Positions 47,426 through 59,563 of a stretch of 64,000 nt of DNA are shown in pieces. A program made the position numbers and the translations under genes. Source of the stretch: Metridium senile (taxonomy: Eukaryota > Cnidaria > Anthozoa > Actiniaria > Metridiidae); contig OX459097.1 of the NCBI GenBank assembly GCA_949775045.1, positions 15,254,710-15,318,709 of the forward strand, read 5' to 3'. Position 1 is the first letter of the stretch, and each line of letters starts with the position of its first letter. The notes under the pieces were generated by a model. The model made no database searches. It saw only the letters and a program-made list of their open reading frames with translations, and was not told the origin of the DNA.

Positions 47426-47929
47426 GGGCGGTGATATCATTGCCACGTTGACCAACTATGTCTCAATATATTATTTAGAAATGATCGTTTTGACTGATAA
47501 TAGACAACAAAGACACGCCGAATGCTCATTTAATTTTTGAACTGATCCAAGATCCTTTGCGCCACTACCATGTGTACTTTTCACGGTTGACAAACTTTCT
47601 CGGAATGGATGTATTCTCAAAAAGGAGTTTGAGCACTAGCGATAGTTTCCGACGGGACTGGGTCCTACTCTATCGGTTCCTTGATGGTTTTGAAAAGGGT
47701 TAAGGTCTATTTTAAGAATCATTCATAATTGACGAAGTTAAGACAAAAGAAATCATAATCGGGAAGAAGTCCATAATATTCCATCTTTGACAGAAGTAGT
47801 TGGTATTTTATCTCATAGTGACTTACGTTTTGTCTTATTTTAGCTAATTCCTTGGACCAGTGATAGGTGGTGCCTTAATTGATAACTTTGGATTTCCTTG
47901 GACTACACAGTAAGTACTGTGATAAAGTT

Positions 47930-48540
47930 TGAAGAAAGTATATTATGAGATATTTGCAAGGATTGATGGGATATATGCAAGGAATGATGGGAGGATGCAT
48001 GTAATATGGGATATATGCAAGGAATGATGGGAGCTGGCACGTATTATGGGATATATGCAAGGAATGATGGGAGGTTGAACGAATTATGGGATATATGAAA
48101 GGAATGATGGGAGGTTGAACAAATTATGGGATATATGCGAGGAATGATGGGAGGTTGAACGAATTATGGGATATATGAAAGGAATGATTGGAGGTTGAAC
48201 AAATTATGGGATATATGCGAGGAATGATGGGAGGTTGCACGTATTATGGGATATATGCAAGGGATGATGGGAGGTTGCACGTATTATGGGATATATGCAA
48301 GGAATGATGGGAGGTTGCACGTATTATGGGATATTTGCAAAGAATGATGGGAGGTTGCACGTATTATGGGATATATGCAAGGGATGATGGGAGGTTGAAC
48401 GTATTATGGGATATATGCAAGGAATGATGGGAGGTTGAACGTATTATGGGATATATGCAAGGAATGATGGGAGGTTGAACGAATTATGGGACATATGAAA
48501 GGAATGATGGGAGGTTGCGTGTATTGTGTAAATGAGGACA
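47930..48540 (+). repeat. 40-bp minisatellite (expanded copy)
   Basis: About 14 units of GGAATGATGGGAGGTTGAAC + GTATTATGGGATATATGCAA. The matching region of gene A (16555-16760) has only a few units. Confidence 0.95.
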
Positions 48541-48625
48541 AGTGCAAGGTTTGACGAAAGGTGACGCAAGATATGATGGGAGCTGGAGTAAGGTATCATG
48601 TGTAATGCATGGAATGATGGGTAAT

Positions 48626-49688
48626 CACGGTGGGGCCAACCACCCCCCTCAATCGCTCATTTAGATTAAATTTTTTCATAACTTTCTATGCTTTTATTAT
48701 TTTTTGCTGAAACTTTCTCAATGGGAAGGAGCTATTGTGATAATTTTTTTTTTGATATTTTGATGACACAAATTTGATATTATGACGTCATAATCAATGT
48801 TACGATTTTATTGCAAATTTTGGAATCACAAATCTGAGCATTTCATTTCATTATTATGCAAGGTATGCACAATGCAATTTGAAATCTGAAAACCGTTTTT
48901 CGATAGGATTTACATTTGTTGAGTTATAAAGGATTGAAAAATCGGGTACCCTCCCCTCCCCATCAACGAAATTTTTAAGAAACATATGGTAAAACAAACC
49001 CTTTGGAGAAACTTTTTCCGTATGCCATAAAAAGAACCCATTTATCGCTTAAAATACAACACTTAATGGCTTCTAAAATCGTATGGAAATATATTTTTTA
49101 AATAGATTTTTTTCCCTCTCTATGGAAAGATATTTAGGAAAGTATGATTATGACGTCATTTGATGACGTCACTCTTTTTTTTCTTTTTTCTTTAAATAGG
49201 CAATGGAAGAACCGTTTCTCTTTAAAAGAACCGCATATTTTTGAACTGGACTAGTACTACACAGGGAATCGGCATTCAGCCCTAATACAACAACTGAAAG
49301 ACACGAAAATAATTAATTTTGAAATTGCCAATAAATAATGACGTCATCAATTTATATGAAAATTAAAAAAATTCCTACTCCTCACCAAATATTACTATCG
49401 AAATTCTGTTTGCTGTATTCTTGTTCTAATTATCTAGCCTTTCGTATCCAAAAGAAAAATTACAGTTATTCTTCAATTTTGAACATTGTAAAAATGTTGC
49501 ATTAAATCTTGTGACGTCATAATATCGATTTTTTTATGCAAAATGTATGTCAAAATATTGCAACTAACAATATCTCACAGTGACCCAAGTTTGATCTGAA
49601 AATCATTTTTTAGTGAAGAGATATGTTAACATGTACATTTTGCCCACGATTAAATGAGCGATTGAGGGGGGTGGTTGGCCCCACCGTG
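48626..49688. mobile_element. 1.06-kb TIR element with 38-bp inverted ends and repeated CRE palindromes
   Basis: Left TIR 48626-48663 and right TIR 49651-49688 are exact inverted copies starting CACGGTGGGGCCAACC. The gene A copy (about 16790-16815) has the empty site. No ORF. TGACGTCA occurs five times inside (about 48783, 49150, 49163, 49338, 49511). Superfamily unknown; no clean target duplication. Confidence 0.9.
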
Positions 49689-49744
49689 ATTGTACAAGGT
49701 ACATAGAAGAAAAGCTAAGTACATGTACCGTCAGTTAGTTACTA

Positions 49745-51297
49745 ATTATGACTTCGAAATTATACCTCATGGCTACGAAATCTTCAGAAAAGATCGTCAA
49801 AACCGTATAGGCGGTGGAGTTATGATTGCCATCAACACCTCATTGAACTATAGTCTTCTAGCCTACGATGACATTCCCGGTGACTTGGAAGTAATTATGG
49901 TTGAATTGAAATTGCGTAAATTCCAAAAGAAAACTCTCATCATGGTTTGTTATCGTCTTCCTAACGACTCAAATTTTGTCTCTCATTTCAAACATACTAT
50001 TGACGCTATTGACATCAACAATTATCAAATTGTTTTATTCTTGGGTGACTTCAATTTCTAACTGCTCTACAAACGACGAAAACAAGTTTGTTGATATTCT
50101 GAAGGATTTGTATTTATTTCAACTTATTGACTCTCCAATTCGAGCGAACAATATTCTGAACCTAATTCTTATTAATACATCCATTCAAACTGGTACTGCT
50201 ATTAACGGTATTGGAGTTCCGTCTCACCACACATTTTTGACATTCTTATTTCTTGTGTTTACAAAATTAATGCAAAACGTCCTGTCTAGAACTTCAAAAA
50301 TGCTAATTTTGAGAATATAAACAACGCTCTTCATCTGATTCCCTTGCGTTCTGGTCTATTCGAACTGTCATCCCAAGAGGGCTTCAATGCTGCGTGGGAT
50401 TTGTGGAATGATTTTGTCTTCTCAACAATAAATTCAATTAATGTCCCTAAACTGAACTAAATCACGCAATCCTAATCATCCACCGTGGATCTCTGGGGAC
50501 CTTGCTAAAGAAATACGTAAAAAGAAAACTCTTTGGAGAAAAGTTAGGAGCTCCACTAATCCATTGCTACTGGAGAAATTTCATAAGAAACGACAAACTA
50601 TCAAAATGTGGATACGGTCTGCTAGAAGGAAATATCTTACTGATATTGCAAACGATATAAATCACAACAACAAACGATTCTGGTCTTTCTTCTCCTTCGA
50701 AAACAAAAGATCACCTATTCCAGGCAAAATCTACTGCGGCTCAGATGTTTTTACTAACGACCGTGCACGTGCCAACGCTTTCGCGTCGTACTTCTAGTCC
50801 ATTTATAGAGACCATGACAATTGTCTATCCCTCCCAATCATATAGGTAATACTCTTGATCTTATTCAAGCATCTGTTGATGATGTGTTGTCTCTTCCAAA
50901 GTCCATCAAGATTAACAAATCAGTTGGACCTGATGGTTTACCAAACATCTTCTTAAAAGAGTGTGCTGATGCATTAGCTCCTTCTTTGACTGCATTTATC
51001 AACTTTGGATTAAGTCATGGCTTCTATCTCAACCAATGGAAGTACGCTAATCTCACTCATATTCACAAAAAAGGCAAGCGTAACGACGTGTGCTACTATC
51101 GTCCGATGTCATTATTACCTGTTATATCAAAGGTCCAGGAACTCATACTCGCCTCTGTACTGACTGACTTCATCAAAAGCCAACTGTATGGCATTCAGCA
51201 TGGATTCTTGAAAGGCAAATCATGTGCGAGACAACTCCTTCTAGTGTATGATTAAATTGGAAAACACCTGGATGGTGGTTTAGAGACTGATCTGATA
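49745..51297 (+). mobile_element. LINE (CR1/Jockey-type), 5' part: endonuclease and start of RT
   Basis: APE endonuclease text (GYEIFRKDRQNRIGGGVMIA; ending LGDFNF) is followed after frameshifts by the linker (PWISGDLAKEIRKKKTLW; RRKYLTDIANDINHNN) and RT blocks (SVGPDGLPNIFLKECAD; YYRPMSLLPVISKV; GIQHGFLKGKSCARQLL). 5' truncated, with several stops, so dead. Interrupted near 51298 by nested insertions and resumes at about 53906. It sits in intron 11' and is absent from gene A. Confidence 0.85.
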
Positions 51298-51309
51298 CTT
51301 AAGAAAAAG

Positions 51310-51440
51310 AAGACCATTTTCCGTGTTATATAGCCTGATCTAAACACGCGTGATGTTGGGAGAACACGAGAGAGCTCTCGAGTGTTCTCCCAACATCACA
51401 AGTGTTTAGATCAGGCTATATAACACGGAAAATCGTCTTC
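51310..51440. mobile_element. Palindromic MITE inside the LINE
   Basis: Arms CCGTGTTATATAGCCTGATC and TTGGGAGAACACGAGAG are mirrored around GAGCTC. The outer arms merge into AAGAAGAC / GTCTTCTT. It lies at the poly(A) end of the inverted LINE. Confidence 0.8.
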
Positions 51441-51444
51441 TTCT

Positions 51445-53790
51445 TCTTCTTCTTTTTTTTTTTAATACTTTTATTACAAACACATATACTTTTTACAATA
51501 ACAACCAACTAAGATTTAATTATTTACAATTAATGACAACATACTAGGTGTGTTACCCTAGATGATGTTTTGGAAGTAAGATTTAATTATTTACAATTAA
51601 TGACAACATACTAGGTGTGTTACACTAGATGATATTTTTACAAATATTATTACAAATGTCAACATAAAAAAGAAAACAAAATTACAATAAATCAATAACA
51701 TGGCTTAGTCTGATATGATTATTTAATTTGAATTGCTGTTATTAGTTTTTCCCATTTTTTATTATGGCTATCTATTTTATTCTTATTTGCAGCCACTCTT
51801 CGTTCTATTTTTTCATATTGTTTGAATAAGTTTTTAAAACAATCTAAAAACGGTGGTTTTTGTTTTTCTCTTTGTTTGTAAATTAAATATTTATATAATA
51901 ATATGATAAAGTTGTCAGTTATATCATCTACTCCCAATATTATATTCTCTTTATTTGAGCTTGGTAGTGCAATATCATATTGTTCAAGCCAAGAACAAGT
52001 GCATTCCACAAATAGATGGTCTATTGTTTCTAGATTCGTATGGCAAAGAGAACAAGTAGGATCTTCACTTATTTTAAAACGGTGTAAGTCTCGATTTAAA
52101 TAGAGGATATTGTTGAGTATCTTGTATTGGAACATTCTATAAGATATGAATCTATAGTAGTTGTATATATTCTTCTATATATTTTAACCCAATCGAATTG
52201 TCCATTAGTATTAGTAATTCGCTTTTTATATTCTTTTGCGATGTAGGGATTTTGAATTTATCCTGTACAATATCATTATATATTTGTTTGGTTGTAACTT
52301 TGTCAATTTTTATTGTTTTCTGTCCAAATTTAAGGTGAATGTTTTCACTTAGATTTTGTTTTATCTCCGAATTATGAAGCTTAATAGTATTTTTCCATTC
52401 TTTTAGAATAGCATGTATTATCCCAGCCCATCTAAGGTACTCGCTATCTTCTAAACCTTTACTTTTGACATGTTCCCATACAAAATTCCCTCTTTTGTCA
52501 CACAGATCACAAATTTTGTTGATGTTTTTTAACGAAAATTTGTTGTAAAACACTGATTTGTTACCAATTAGAATATACTTATTGTTCCAAATAGGTAGGT
52601 TAAGTATTGTTTTTATTTCATGTATGTCAGGTTGAATACAAACGAAACTTGCCCATGCTAGTAGGTTTTGTCTATACAAATCTGGGATGTTGTTTGGTAT
52701 ACGTTCTGGATTAAAGTTTATGCCTATTTGTTCAAATCCGCCATTGACTCTATAAAAGAAGAACAAATGAGTGCAAACATTTTGTTTTCTTTATAAGATT
52801 TTTTTAAATTTATTATCCATTTGATTTTATTTGCTTTTAAAGTAATCGAAAAATCCGGAAGTTTTAAACCCCCTTTTAGGTAATCACCTATAAGTGTATC
52901 ATGTTTAATCTTTGGTTTTCTTCCATTCCAAATGAAGTCTTTTATAATATTTTCTATCATATTAATAATTTCTTTAGTAACAGATGTTTTCGAAAAAATA
53001 TAATAAAGTTTTGGCAGGGCGAGAGTCCGCAGCACTTGTATTTTTACCGAAAAGTGTTAAGCTTCTGGATTTCCAAAGGGAAAGAACTGTTTTAAAATTG
53101 GCAACCACTCTATCAATATTATTCAAATCACAGAGCTTCTTCTTGTATGAGAAGAAAATACCTAGTATTTTGATACCATTTTCCTCAAAATCAATGTATT
53201 TAATTCCCGTCTTTTTCATATTGCCATCTTCATTTTTTTTCCCCAACCACCCTACTTCTGATTTCCTTAAATTTATTTTAAGGGATGACAGTTGATGAAA
53301 TGTATCCAAGTTTTTCAATACACTTTGAAATGACTTTACGTCTTGTAAAAAGAAAGTGGTGTCGTCTGCAAATATTTTTAATTTTAGCTCATTAGTTTTT
53401 GTTTGATAGCCTTTAATTTCTTCGGATTGTCTCATCATTGTTGCCATAATTTCAATCACTAATATGAATAATTATGGAGATATGGGATCACCTTGTTTTG
53501 TACCCCGTCCTACTTTGAATAAATCTGTCGCTAAGCCGTTATTTATGATACAGCTCATATTATCCTTAAGATTTAGCCTATCCATTTTATAAAAATATCT
53601 CCGAAATTAAAATGCTTTAAGACGGCAAATATGAAGTTTTGCTCTATAGAGTCAAATGCCTTTTCAAAGTCCGCTGCAAAAAGTAAAATAGGTTTTTCAT
53701 TTAATTTTGCTTGATCCATAATGCTTTGTATAATTAATAATCGTCTTCTATTGCTTTTATAAAATATTTTTTGAGGCTAAATCGGCATTT
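51445..53790 (-). mobile_element. Second LINE (L1/Tx1-like), nested and inverted
   Basis: On the minus strand the RT reads ADFEKAFDSI, GTKQGDPIS, KLKIFADDTTFFLQD and LKINLRKSEVGWLG, then KSRSLTLFGK, a C-terminal domain (52766-52152) and a zinc-knuckle-like CSLCHTNLETIDHLFVEC (within 52135-51719). A poly(A)-type tail lies at about 51450-51470. 5' truncated with in-frame stops, so inactive. The style differs from the host LINE and suggests the L1/Tx1 group. Confidence 0.8.
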
Positions 53791-53905
53791 TTTTAATTGC
53801 TGATAGGAATAGCAATTCTCAATACGCGCGCCATCAATACGCGCGCGCATGTTTAGATAGCCTCATCCAACACGGGTTTAGACCAATCAGAGCGCGCGTA
53901 CTATC
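53790..53905. repeat. Short GC-rich insert between the two LINEs
   Basis: It contains CGCGCGCATGTTTAGATAG and an imperfect inverted counterpart, GCGCGCGTACTATCTAAAT, a hairpin-like remnant. GATACT (about 51295) and AATACT (about 53921) may be traces of a target duplication around the whole nested insert. Confidence 0.5.
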
Positions 53906-54660
53906 TAAATTATTTTATAATACTGGATTTTGCCAAAGCTTTTGATTCTGTCTGCCACAACAAATTGCTCAAGAAACTGGGTTGTTATGGTATAATTGGT
54001 CCTCTTCTTGCTTGGTTTGAAAACTACCTCAGCTACCTATCGAATGCAACGTGTGGTTATCAATGGTAAGTACTCCAATTGGAATTCTTTAAAATCTGGT
54101 GTCTCGCAAGGCTCTCTACTAGGACCAATCCTATTAATGGTGTATATAAATGACTTGCCGAATGCTATACGTCACTGCAAATTGTTTGCGGACGACTCTA
54201 AATGCGGCAATGTAATCCGCGATAATAGCATCGATTTTACCAACATACAAGAAGATCTAGATGCCCTCGCTGACTGGTCTCTAACTAATGAATCATACTT
54301 CCAGCCCTCTAAGTGCCTTAATATAAGAGCCGAAGAGAATATGTTACCTTTCACTAAGAAGCTAAAATATTTTTCCTTCATTCGGCTCTATAATGTTTTT
54401 GATCCTGGCGACATCCGTTCATTTAAATTAGTTTGTGTAAAATGTCGTCGTCCTAATCCTTTCAATAATTGTAAATTTTAAAAATATTTTTTTTGTCTTT
54501 CTTTTGTAGCACTGGGGTTGCGTGTAAGTGGGTTGGGTCTTTATTACTCTTAGGGAATAGGATAGGGTAATTTTACCTAGTAGGGAACGTAATGTTCTTT
54601 TGTAATCTTACCTGCCTTGGCGAATTGTTAAATAATAAAATGATAAAATTATTCCTCATT
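53906..54660 (+). mobile_element. LINE (CR1/Jockey-type), 3' part: RT catalytic blocks and 3' UTR
   Basis: Continues the RT cut at 51298: ILDFAKAFDSVCHNKLL, then SGVSQGSLLGPILLMVYIND and KLFADDSK (the A/YxDD block). Beyond that the thumb is deleted and the ORF ends at 54481. The 3' end has AATAATAAAATGATAAAA, a short A-rich tail typical of CR1/L2-like elements, followed by sequence homologous to gene A intron 11. Confidence 0.85.
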
Positions 54661-54717
54661 TTTCTTGTTTTTAGATAATATCACTTTTTCTAGCTGTACA
54701 GGTACTGTTGATTATTT

Positions 54718-55060
54718 ATATAATTGATATGTTGATTGATAGACATGTTGATTGATAGATATGTTGATTGATTGATATGTTGATTGATTGATATGTTGAT
54801 TGATAGATATTTGATTGATTAAAAACAATTCAGGCATCCATTCTTTCTTTCATTCATTCATTACAAATTCATGCATGCATGCATGCATGCATGCATCCAT
54901 TCATTCATTCATGCATGCATTCATTCATCCATCCACCCATCCATTCATTCATTCATTACAAATTCATGCATGCATTCATCCATCCATCCATTCATTCTTT
55001 ACAAATTCATGCATGCCTTTATCATATCAATCCATCCATCCATTCATTCATTAATGATAA
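54718..55060 (+). repeat. Short 16-bp satellite and (CATT)n-type microsatellites
   Basis: 54718-54825 is the contracted counterpart of the 1.67-kb array at 17008-18678. 54835-55060 is built of CATTCATTCATC and GCATGCATGCAT runs. Overlapping His/Ser/Ile-rich ORFs are artefacts. Confidence 0.9.
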
Positions 55061-55869
55061 TGATAACGCATTTAAAGTAGCGCACTTTCTATGTAGTTAT
55101 TTAATCCATTCATTCATTCATCCGTTAATTCGTTCATTAATTATAAATTTATCATTTTCTATATATATTTATTAATTTATCTGTTTTATGTGTGTATTCA
55201 TATTCATTTGTTTATCCATTTACTCGTCTCAATATCTTTATGTGTTAAAGGCTGTGCTGACTGGGATGTTCTTTATATGTAGCAAGTAAGAGATTCTTAA
55301 ACCACATAACATAAAAATGTTTCTTCAACATAAAAAGTTAATAATAGTAACATAATCATTTAGCACTAACACAGATGCAATAGATGCAATAATAAATGGT
55401 ATTTGGGTGATTTTGTTGTTGCACACATGATTGATGATAATCTTGTGGGATTCCTGTGTTAATAAAATTCAATGTTGGGCTTCCTGTGGTACGTTTTTTT
55501 CACTTTGGCATAATTCAAAAACTTTTCTCGCGTAGCTTTTCTCGGTATTTGTAATCTCTGTACAGTCTAGTAATAGGTAATACATTCTTACTACAGAAAA
55601 CCAAATAATAATGAAATGAGTGCTAGTCAACACAGGAAACCCTAGCGGAGAGTAATTACATTGGCGCGATTGTGTTTGCAATTTCATTATTATATGATTA
55701 GGGAACCCTGTGGTACTAATTAGTACTATTTGTCGTTTCGTGGATTAATTGTGAGCTCTCTCTAACCTTCCATTCTATTAATTGGATTGATAATCCCTTT
55801 ATTTCTATTTTCAGACGGAAAGACAGCGACTGCGAATCATTAACGCAAGATAACAAAGATTACGAATAG

Positions 55870-57015
55870 CAAATACATTTTATCTATTTTATATTTTTAT
55901 ATATTTTATATATTTTATATATATATTTATTTTTATATTATTGTAATTATTATTATTGTTATTAATATTATAAAACCAACACCCCTCCAGCCCAATCGAA
56001 CGATAAGAAACTTATGGGACAGTACTGCAAACATGAGTAACGCCAAGCATAACGCGACAAAACTTTGACTGGCTGCTGCGAATAAAGACAAAGAAGAATG
56101 TACAGATTTGTGAGTTGAAACAAATATATGTTTATCTTGAATGTTTAACAACCAAAATGTCCATGCGAACAAATCTTTATATCAGCATAAAGGCCGTACG
56201 CGTCTTGAGCCAATATCTCATCTTTAATGTTTAAGCATATCATTTATTTATCATATCATTTATTGGATTGTATTTGCGTATGTCGTGGTGTTATGAATAG
56301 TTGTCAAAGGTTTATTTAGTGACTTACCTTTTAGACATGTTTTTAGATTCTTCTTGACATTGATGCGTTTAAAATTTGAACAGAACGCGCATTTGCCGAA
56401 AAAATTGAGTTGAAGTTACTGACTTGGAGTGACCTGATCGAGCAAAGTCTCGTTGTAATTCTTCCATTCCCAGAAATGACAGAGTAGCTAAAATGGTACG
56501 ATAAGCTGATTTTAAATTTTAGTTTTCTCTGTAAAACTCAAAAATTATGATTTGTCTTTTGATATTCAGGAAGAACAGGTAAAAGTCGTTTTGACAAACT
56601 TTAAGAAAGTTAAAAATGTCTACAACTATAAAAGATACTGTGTCTGCTAACTACAAATGCTCGTTTACGCTCGATTTCTGACTTTATGAGCATACATATT
56701 ACATCAGTATTTTTCACCTTACTAAGACATATTTCCTATTAATTCTTTAACAGATCTCTCAAGTAAGATTTTCTGAAGAAAATGCGTCCACGGCTTTTTA
56801 AATTTTATGTTTTGAATTATTTGGTGCCAAGCCCAGTTTTTGTCGTTTTTGTCCGAAAACCTGCAGAGTTGGTACTATTCAAAGTCCAATATCTCAGAAA
56901 CGAGCTCGGGACACCCCATTTTTCTTTTCCCCATCTGAATCACCATTAAAGTTTCTATGATATACCTTTCTGATAATGAATTCTGTTTTTTTTTTGGTAT
57001 ATAGTAAAACGTGAA
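55870..57015. other. Intergenic insert between A' and B', nothing identified
   Basis: This 1.1-kb stretch is not shared with 19490-19860. It begins with a TTTTATATATTTTATATA run. No coding exon or RNA is visible; a possible unclassified insertion. Confidence 0.4.
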
Positions 57016-57851
57016 ATATTGAGACTGTAAGTACACTTTTTTATCCATACTAAGCTTTATTTTTAGAAATTAAGCTGTCTACCGTAATATTATACACCTA
57101 TTTCAAAAATCGTCGTCGCAGATGGAGCTACAGTCCACAGTCTAAAGCCTGCAAAGGATGTCAGTTACATGGACTTAATTTGTGATTCATCGCATGTTTT
57201 TAAAGAAATATTTATATTTATATCTACCACAACAACAACTTGTTATGGTCATATTACACAAACATGTACAACCAATATATGCTATGAATAAATCGATAAC
57301 AAGAGACGAAATACCGACATCCTTTGCAGACTTTAGAGTGTGGACTGTGGCTTTATTTGCGACGATTTTTGAAATAGGTGTATATATAAGAGAAGCCGTG
57401 TTATTATGTAAATACAAATGGATAGCTGTTTACTGTAATATTACACGAAAAACCTTGTAATACATACATTTCTTTATAGATGGATAGCCTGAGTTACCTG
57501 TGCATAGAGCCACAAGTTTATTAGCTTTTAGCTATTTAGTGCTACCTTCTATAAATAAAGTTTCTTACTTAGAGCAGTCCTGGATAGGCGTTGTATAAAT
57601 TATAACTATATTATCACTTTTATTACAATGACTTAGATATAGAAATTATTACAAAAGTAGTGTTTTTTATACAGGTTACATTAGTGTTTTTGAACACATC
57701 TTTTTTCGATTTCCCTGTTCTTTTCAGAACTGTTTACTATTATAGCCTTCGCTTTGTGCAAGTTATTATCATTATTTAATTACTTTGTAATTTCAGTTAA
57801 CTATGTCATTACAAGTAGGCTTTGCAACATGCTTGGTCAGCGAGATGTATT

Positions 57852-58124
57852 TTAAGCAAAGAGCTTGACAAGAGCAGCAATACAAGCGACCAGCATGGAG
57901 AGGCTCACTGTGGAACCGGATGTTGTTGGTGGTTGTGTTGTTGCTGTCGTTGGTGGTGGTGTTTTTGTTGTGTTTGGGTGCGCGTTATATTCCTCAATAA
58001 TGGGATCGTAGACAACTTTGCTGTTGAACTTTTTGAAACGGAAGGTTGTAGTTTGCTTCTTGCCCTCTTTTGGGAACTTTGGGAACCCATCAACCATCTT
58101 GTTACAATTACCATCAGCAACAAC
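57852..58124 (-). CDS. Last exon of a gene B paralogue (B'), partial
   Basis: On the minus strand the acceptor TAG lies at 58127-58125. The exon reads VVADGNCNKMVDGFPKFPKE, FRFKKFNSKVVYDPIIEEYN, then a Thr/Pro stem and a hydrophobic tail ending VKLFA and stop (90 aa). It is fully open, with many amino-acid differences from 20640-20918 but the same architecture, including the single Cys, FRFxKF and YDPI. Homology continues into the intron to about 58380. Exons 2-4 are not found up to 64000, so they lie beyond the window or are lost. Poly(A) signal at 57619-57624. Confidence 0.75.
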   Translation of the reverse strand, partial: VVADGNCNKMVDGFPKFPKEGKKQTTTFRFKKFNSKVVYDPIIEEYNAHPNTTKTPPPTTATTQPPTTSGSTVSLSMLVACIAALVKLFA

Positions 58125-58871
58125 CTAGATACAGGAAAAAAACAAGATAAGAATAGAAATAGTACATGGTGGTTGTTTAAGGGGTGATGAGGATATTAAT
58201 GAACATGGTGATTAGTGCTGGTTGCTACTGGTGATGTTTTTGTTAGCGGTGATGACGAGTGTTGGTGCAGATTGTGGTGCAATTATTATATAATATATGT
58301 TGAAGATCATGATGGTGTCTATAACAAATTTGGCAATTGATGATGATAATGATGAAGGTTATACAAAGTTGAGATGAGAAGATCTTTGACGTCCTCCTTA
58401 TAGGGATGGTTAGACTGTGGCTGCCTGGACCTCCGGCTTAAGGTACTTATCCGAGAAGTTGTGAAGGTCTAACCATTTCCAATTGCAGATGTACATACAA
58501 AGGCAGCGCCTTCTCCTCAATTCTTTTAAGACCCTGAGTATTGGTCCGGCCGATATACGCGAACACCTCTTCTATAGTTTTTTTTATATATAATCTTTTA
58601 ACATTTTATATTTGTGTTTTTATAGCTTTTAATCTATAACTTGTTTTTAAAAAACTCATTAATTATTCATGACCATTTTATCCAATCCGATGCTCCTCTC
58701 CGCATAATCTACGATTGAAACGCGGAGAGATTTGAATGCCGCCCAAGGGAATAATGGTGTAGAATAGAAGAACAATGAAATGCAAATTAATAAACATTAT
58801 ATTATATAATGCTTCATATCCATAATTAAGATATTACATTTCCCCTAAAATCTACTGACGAGTAAACATCA

Positions 58872-58981
58872 GGAGCCGGTTGTACGAAGGGTGAATAAAG
58901 TTATCCGATTTATAGATTTTATCCGCTGGATAAGGATTTATCCGGTGGATAGCGCTATTCAGGCTTCGTACAACCGGCTCC
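58872..58981. mobile_element. Palindromic MITE
   Basis: GGAGCCGGTTGTACGAAG and its complement CTTCGTACAACCGGCTCC close a hairpin whose inner arms repeat TTATCCGGTGGAT-like text. No ORF. Confidence 0.85.
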
Positions 58982-59034
58982 AGACTTAGAAACAATTTCC
59001 TTTTAGATTTTTGGCGAGAAAAAGTATTTGAGTG

Positions 59035-59105
59035 CCAATGCCAGGATTCGAAGCGAGATATTCTGCTTAGTTGTAACCGCGCTTTAAGCCATTCTACTAC
59101 TCAAT
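59035..59105 (-). repeat. tRNA-like sequence (pseudo-tRNA or SINE head)
   Basis: Minus strand: TAGAATGGCTTAAAGCG as A box and GCTTCGAATCCTGGC as B box, about 30 bases apart. The acceptor stem pairs poorly, so a functional tRNA is not claimed. Confidence 0.45.
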
Positions 59106-59285
59106 CAATCGTTGAAAAGTTTGCAACGAAATGTCATCAAGTTCGTTAGCATTCAAGTTGGTTAGCATTCCTCTATCATTACTGTAGATCAATTCCCAAA
59201 TGCAAACAAACTTCCGTTTTCTTTTGTTTAATCGATATTGGACAAAATGGTCATGAATTACTTATGAGTTTTTTAAGTCATTCAA

Positions 59286-59385
59286 AAAAACTCGCAGCAC
59301 GTGTTTTATCAGGTATAAAATCCCTTGGGCTTCCCTCTCGGGATTTTATACCTGATAAAACACTGCTGCGAGTTTTTTAAATAGT
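59286..59385. mobile_element. Palindromic MITE
   Basis: AAAACTCGCAGCA / TGCTGCGAGTTTT and TTTTATCAGGTATAAAATCC / complement flank a short loop, TTGGGCTTCCCTCTC. Arms are almost perfect. Confidence 0.85.
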
Positions 59386-59563
59386 ACGTAAGATTTATTG
59401 AGGGCTACAGAATTTTTAGTCTCTTAATATTCAGTAGTGTCACCCTCGTAAAATAAAGAGTTTACTTACTTACCTACCCACTAACACCGCAACTTCCGCA
59501 CGGTAGTAGTTTTGCGCATAACCACAGGGTCGTGACGAGTGATGTGGGATCAGGGATCACATG

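Larger units (their letters stand above)
45425..55869 (+). pseudogene. Partial duplicate of gene A (exons 9-13), disrupted
   Basis: Exon equivalents: 45425-45520, 45758-45830, 47844-47909, 55251-55285, 55815-55869. Exon 9' is open (KLWPLVLALAILVASDG) and exon 13' ends ESLTQDNKDYE. Three lesions kill it. The exon 10' acceptor has changed from TAG to TAC, moving the AG 2 bases downstream and shifting the frame. Exon 11' has TAA in place of the GCA codon before FLGPVIGG. Exon 11' also lacks one base before its donor (66 bp against 67). Exons 1-8 are not duplicated, so there is no start. It is a 3' fragment of a segmental copy, not a second transporter. Confidence 0.85.
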
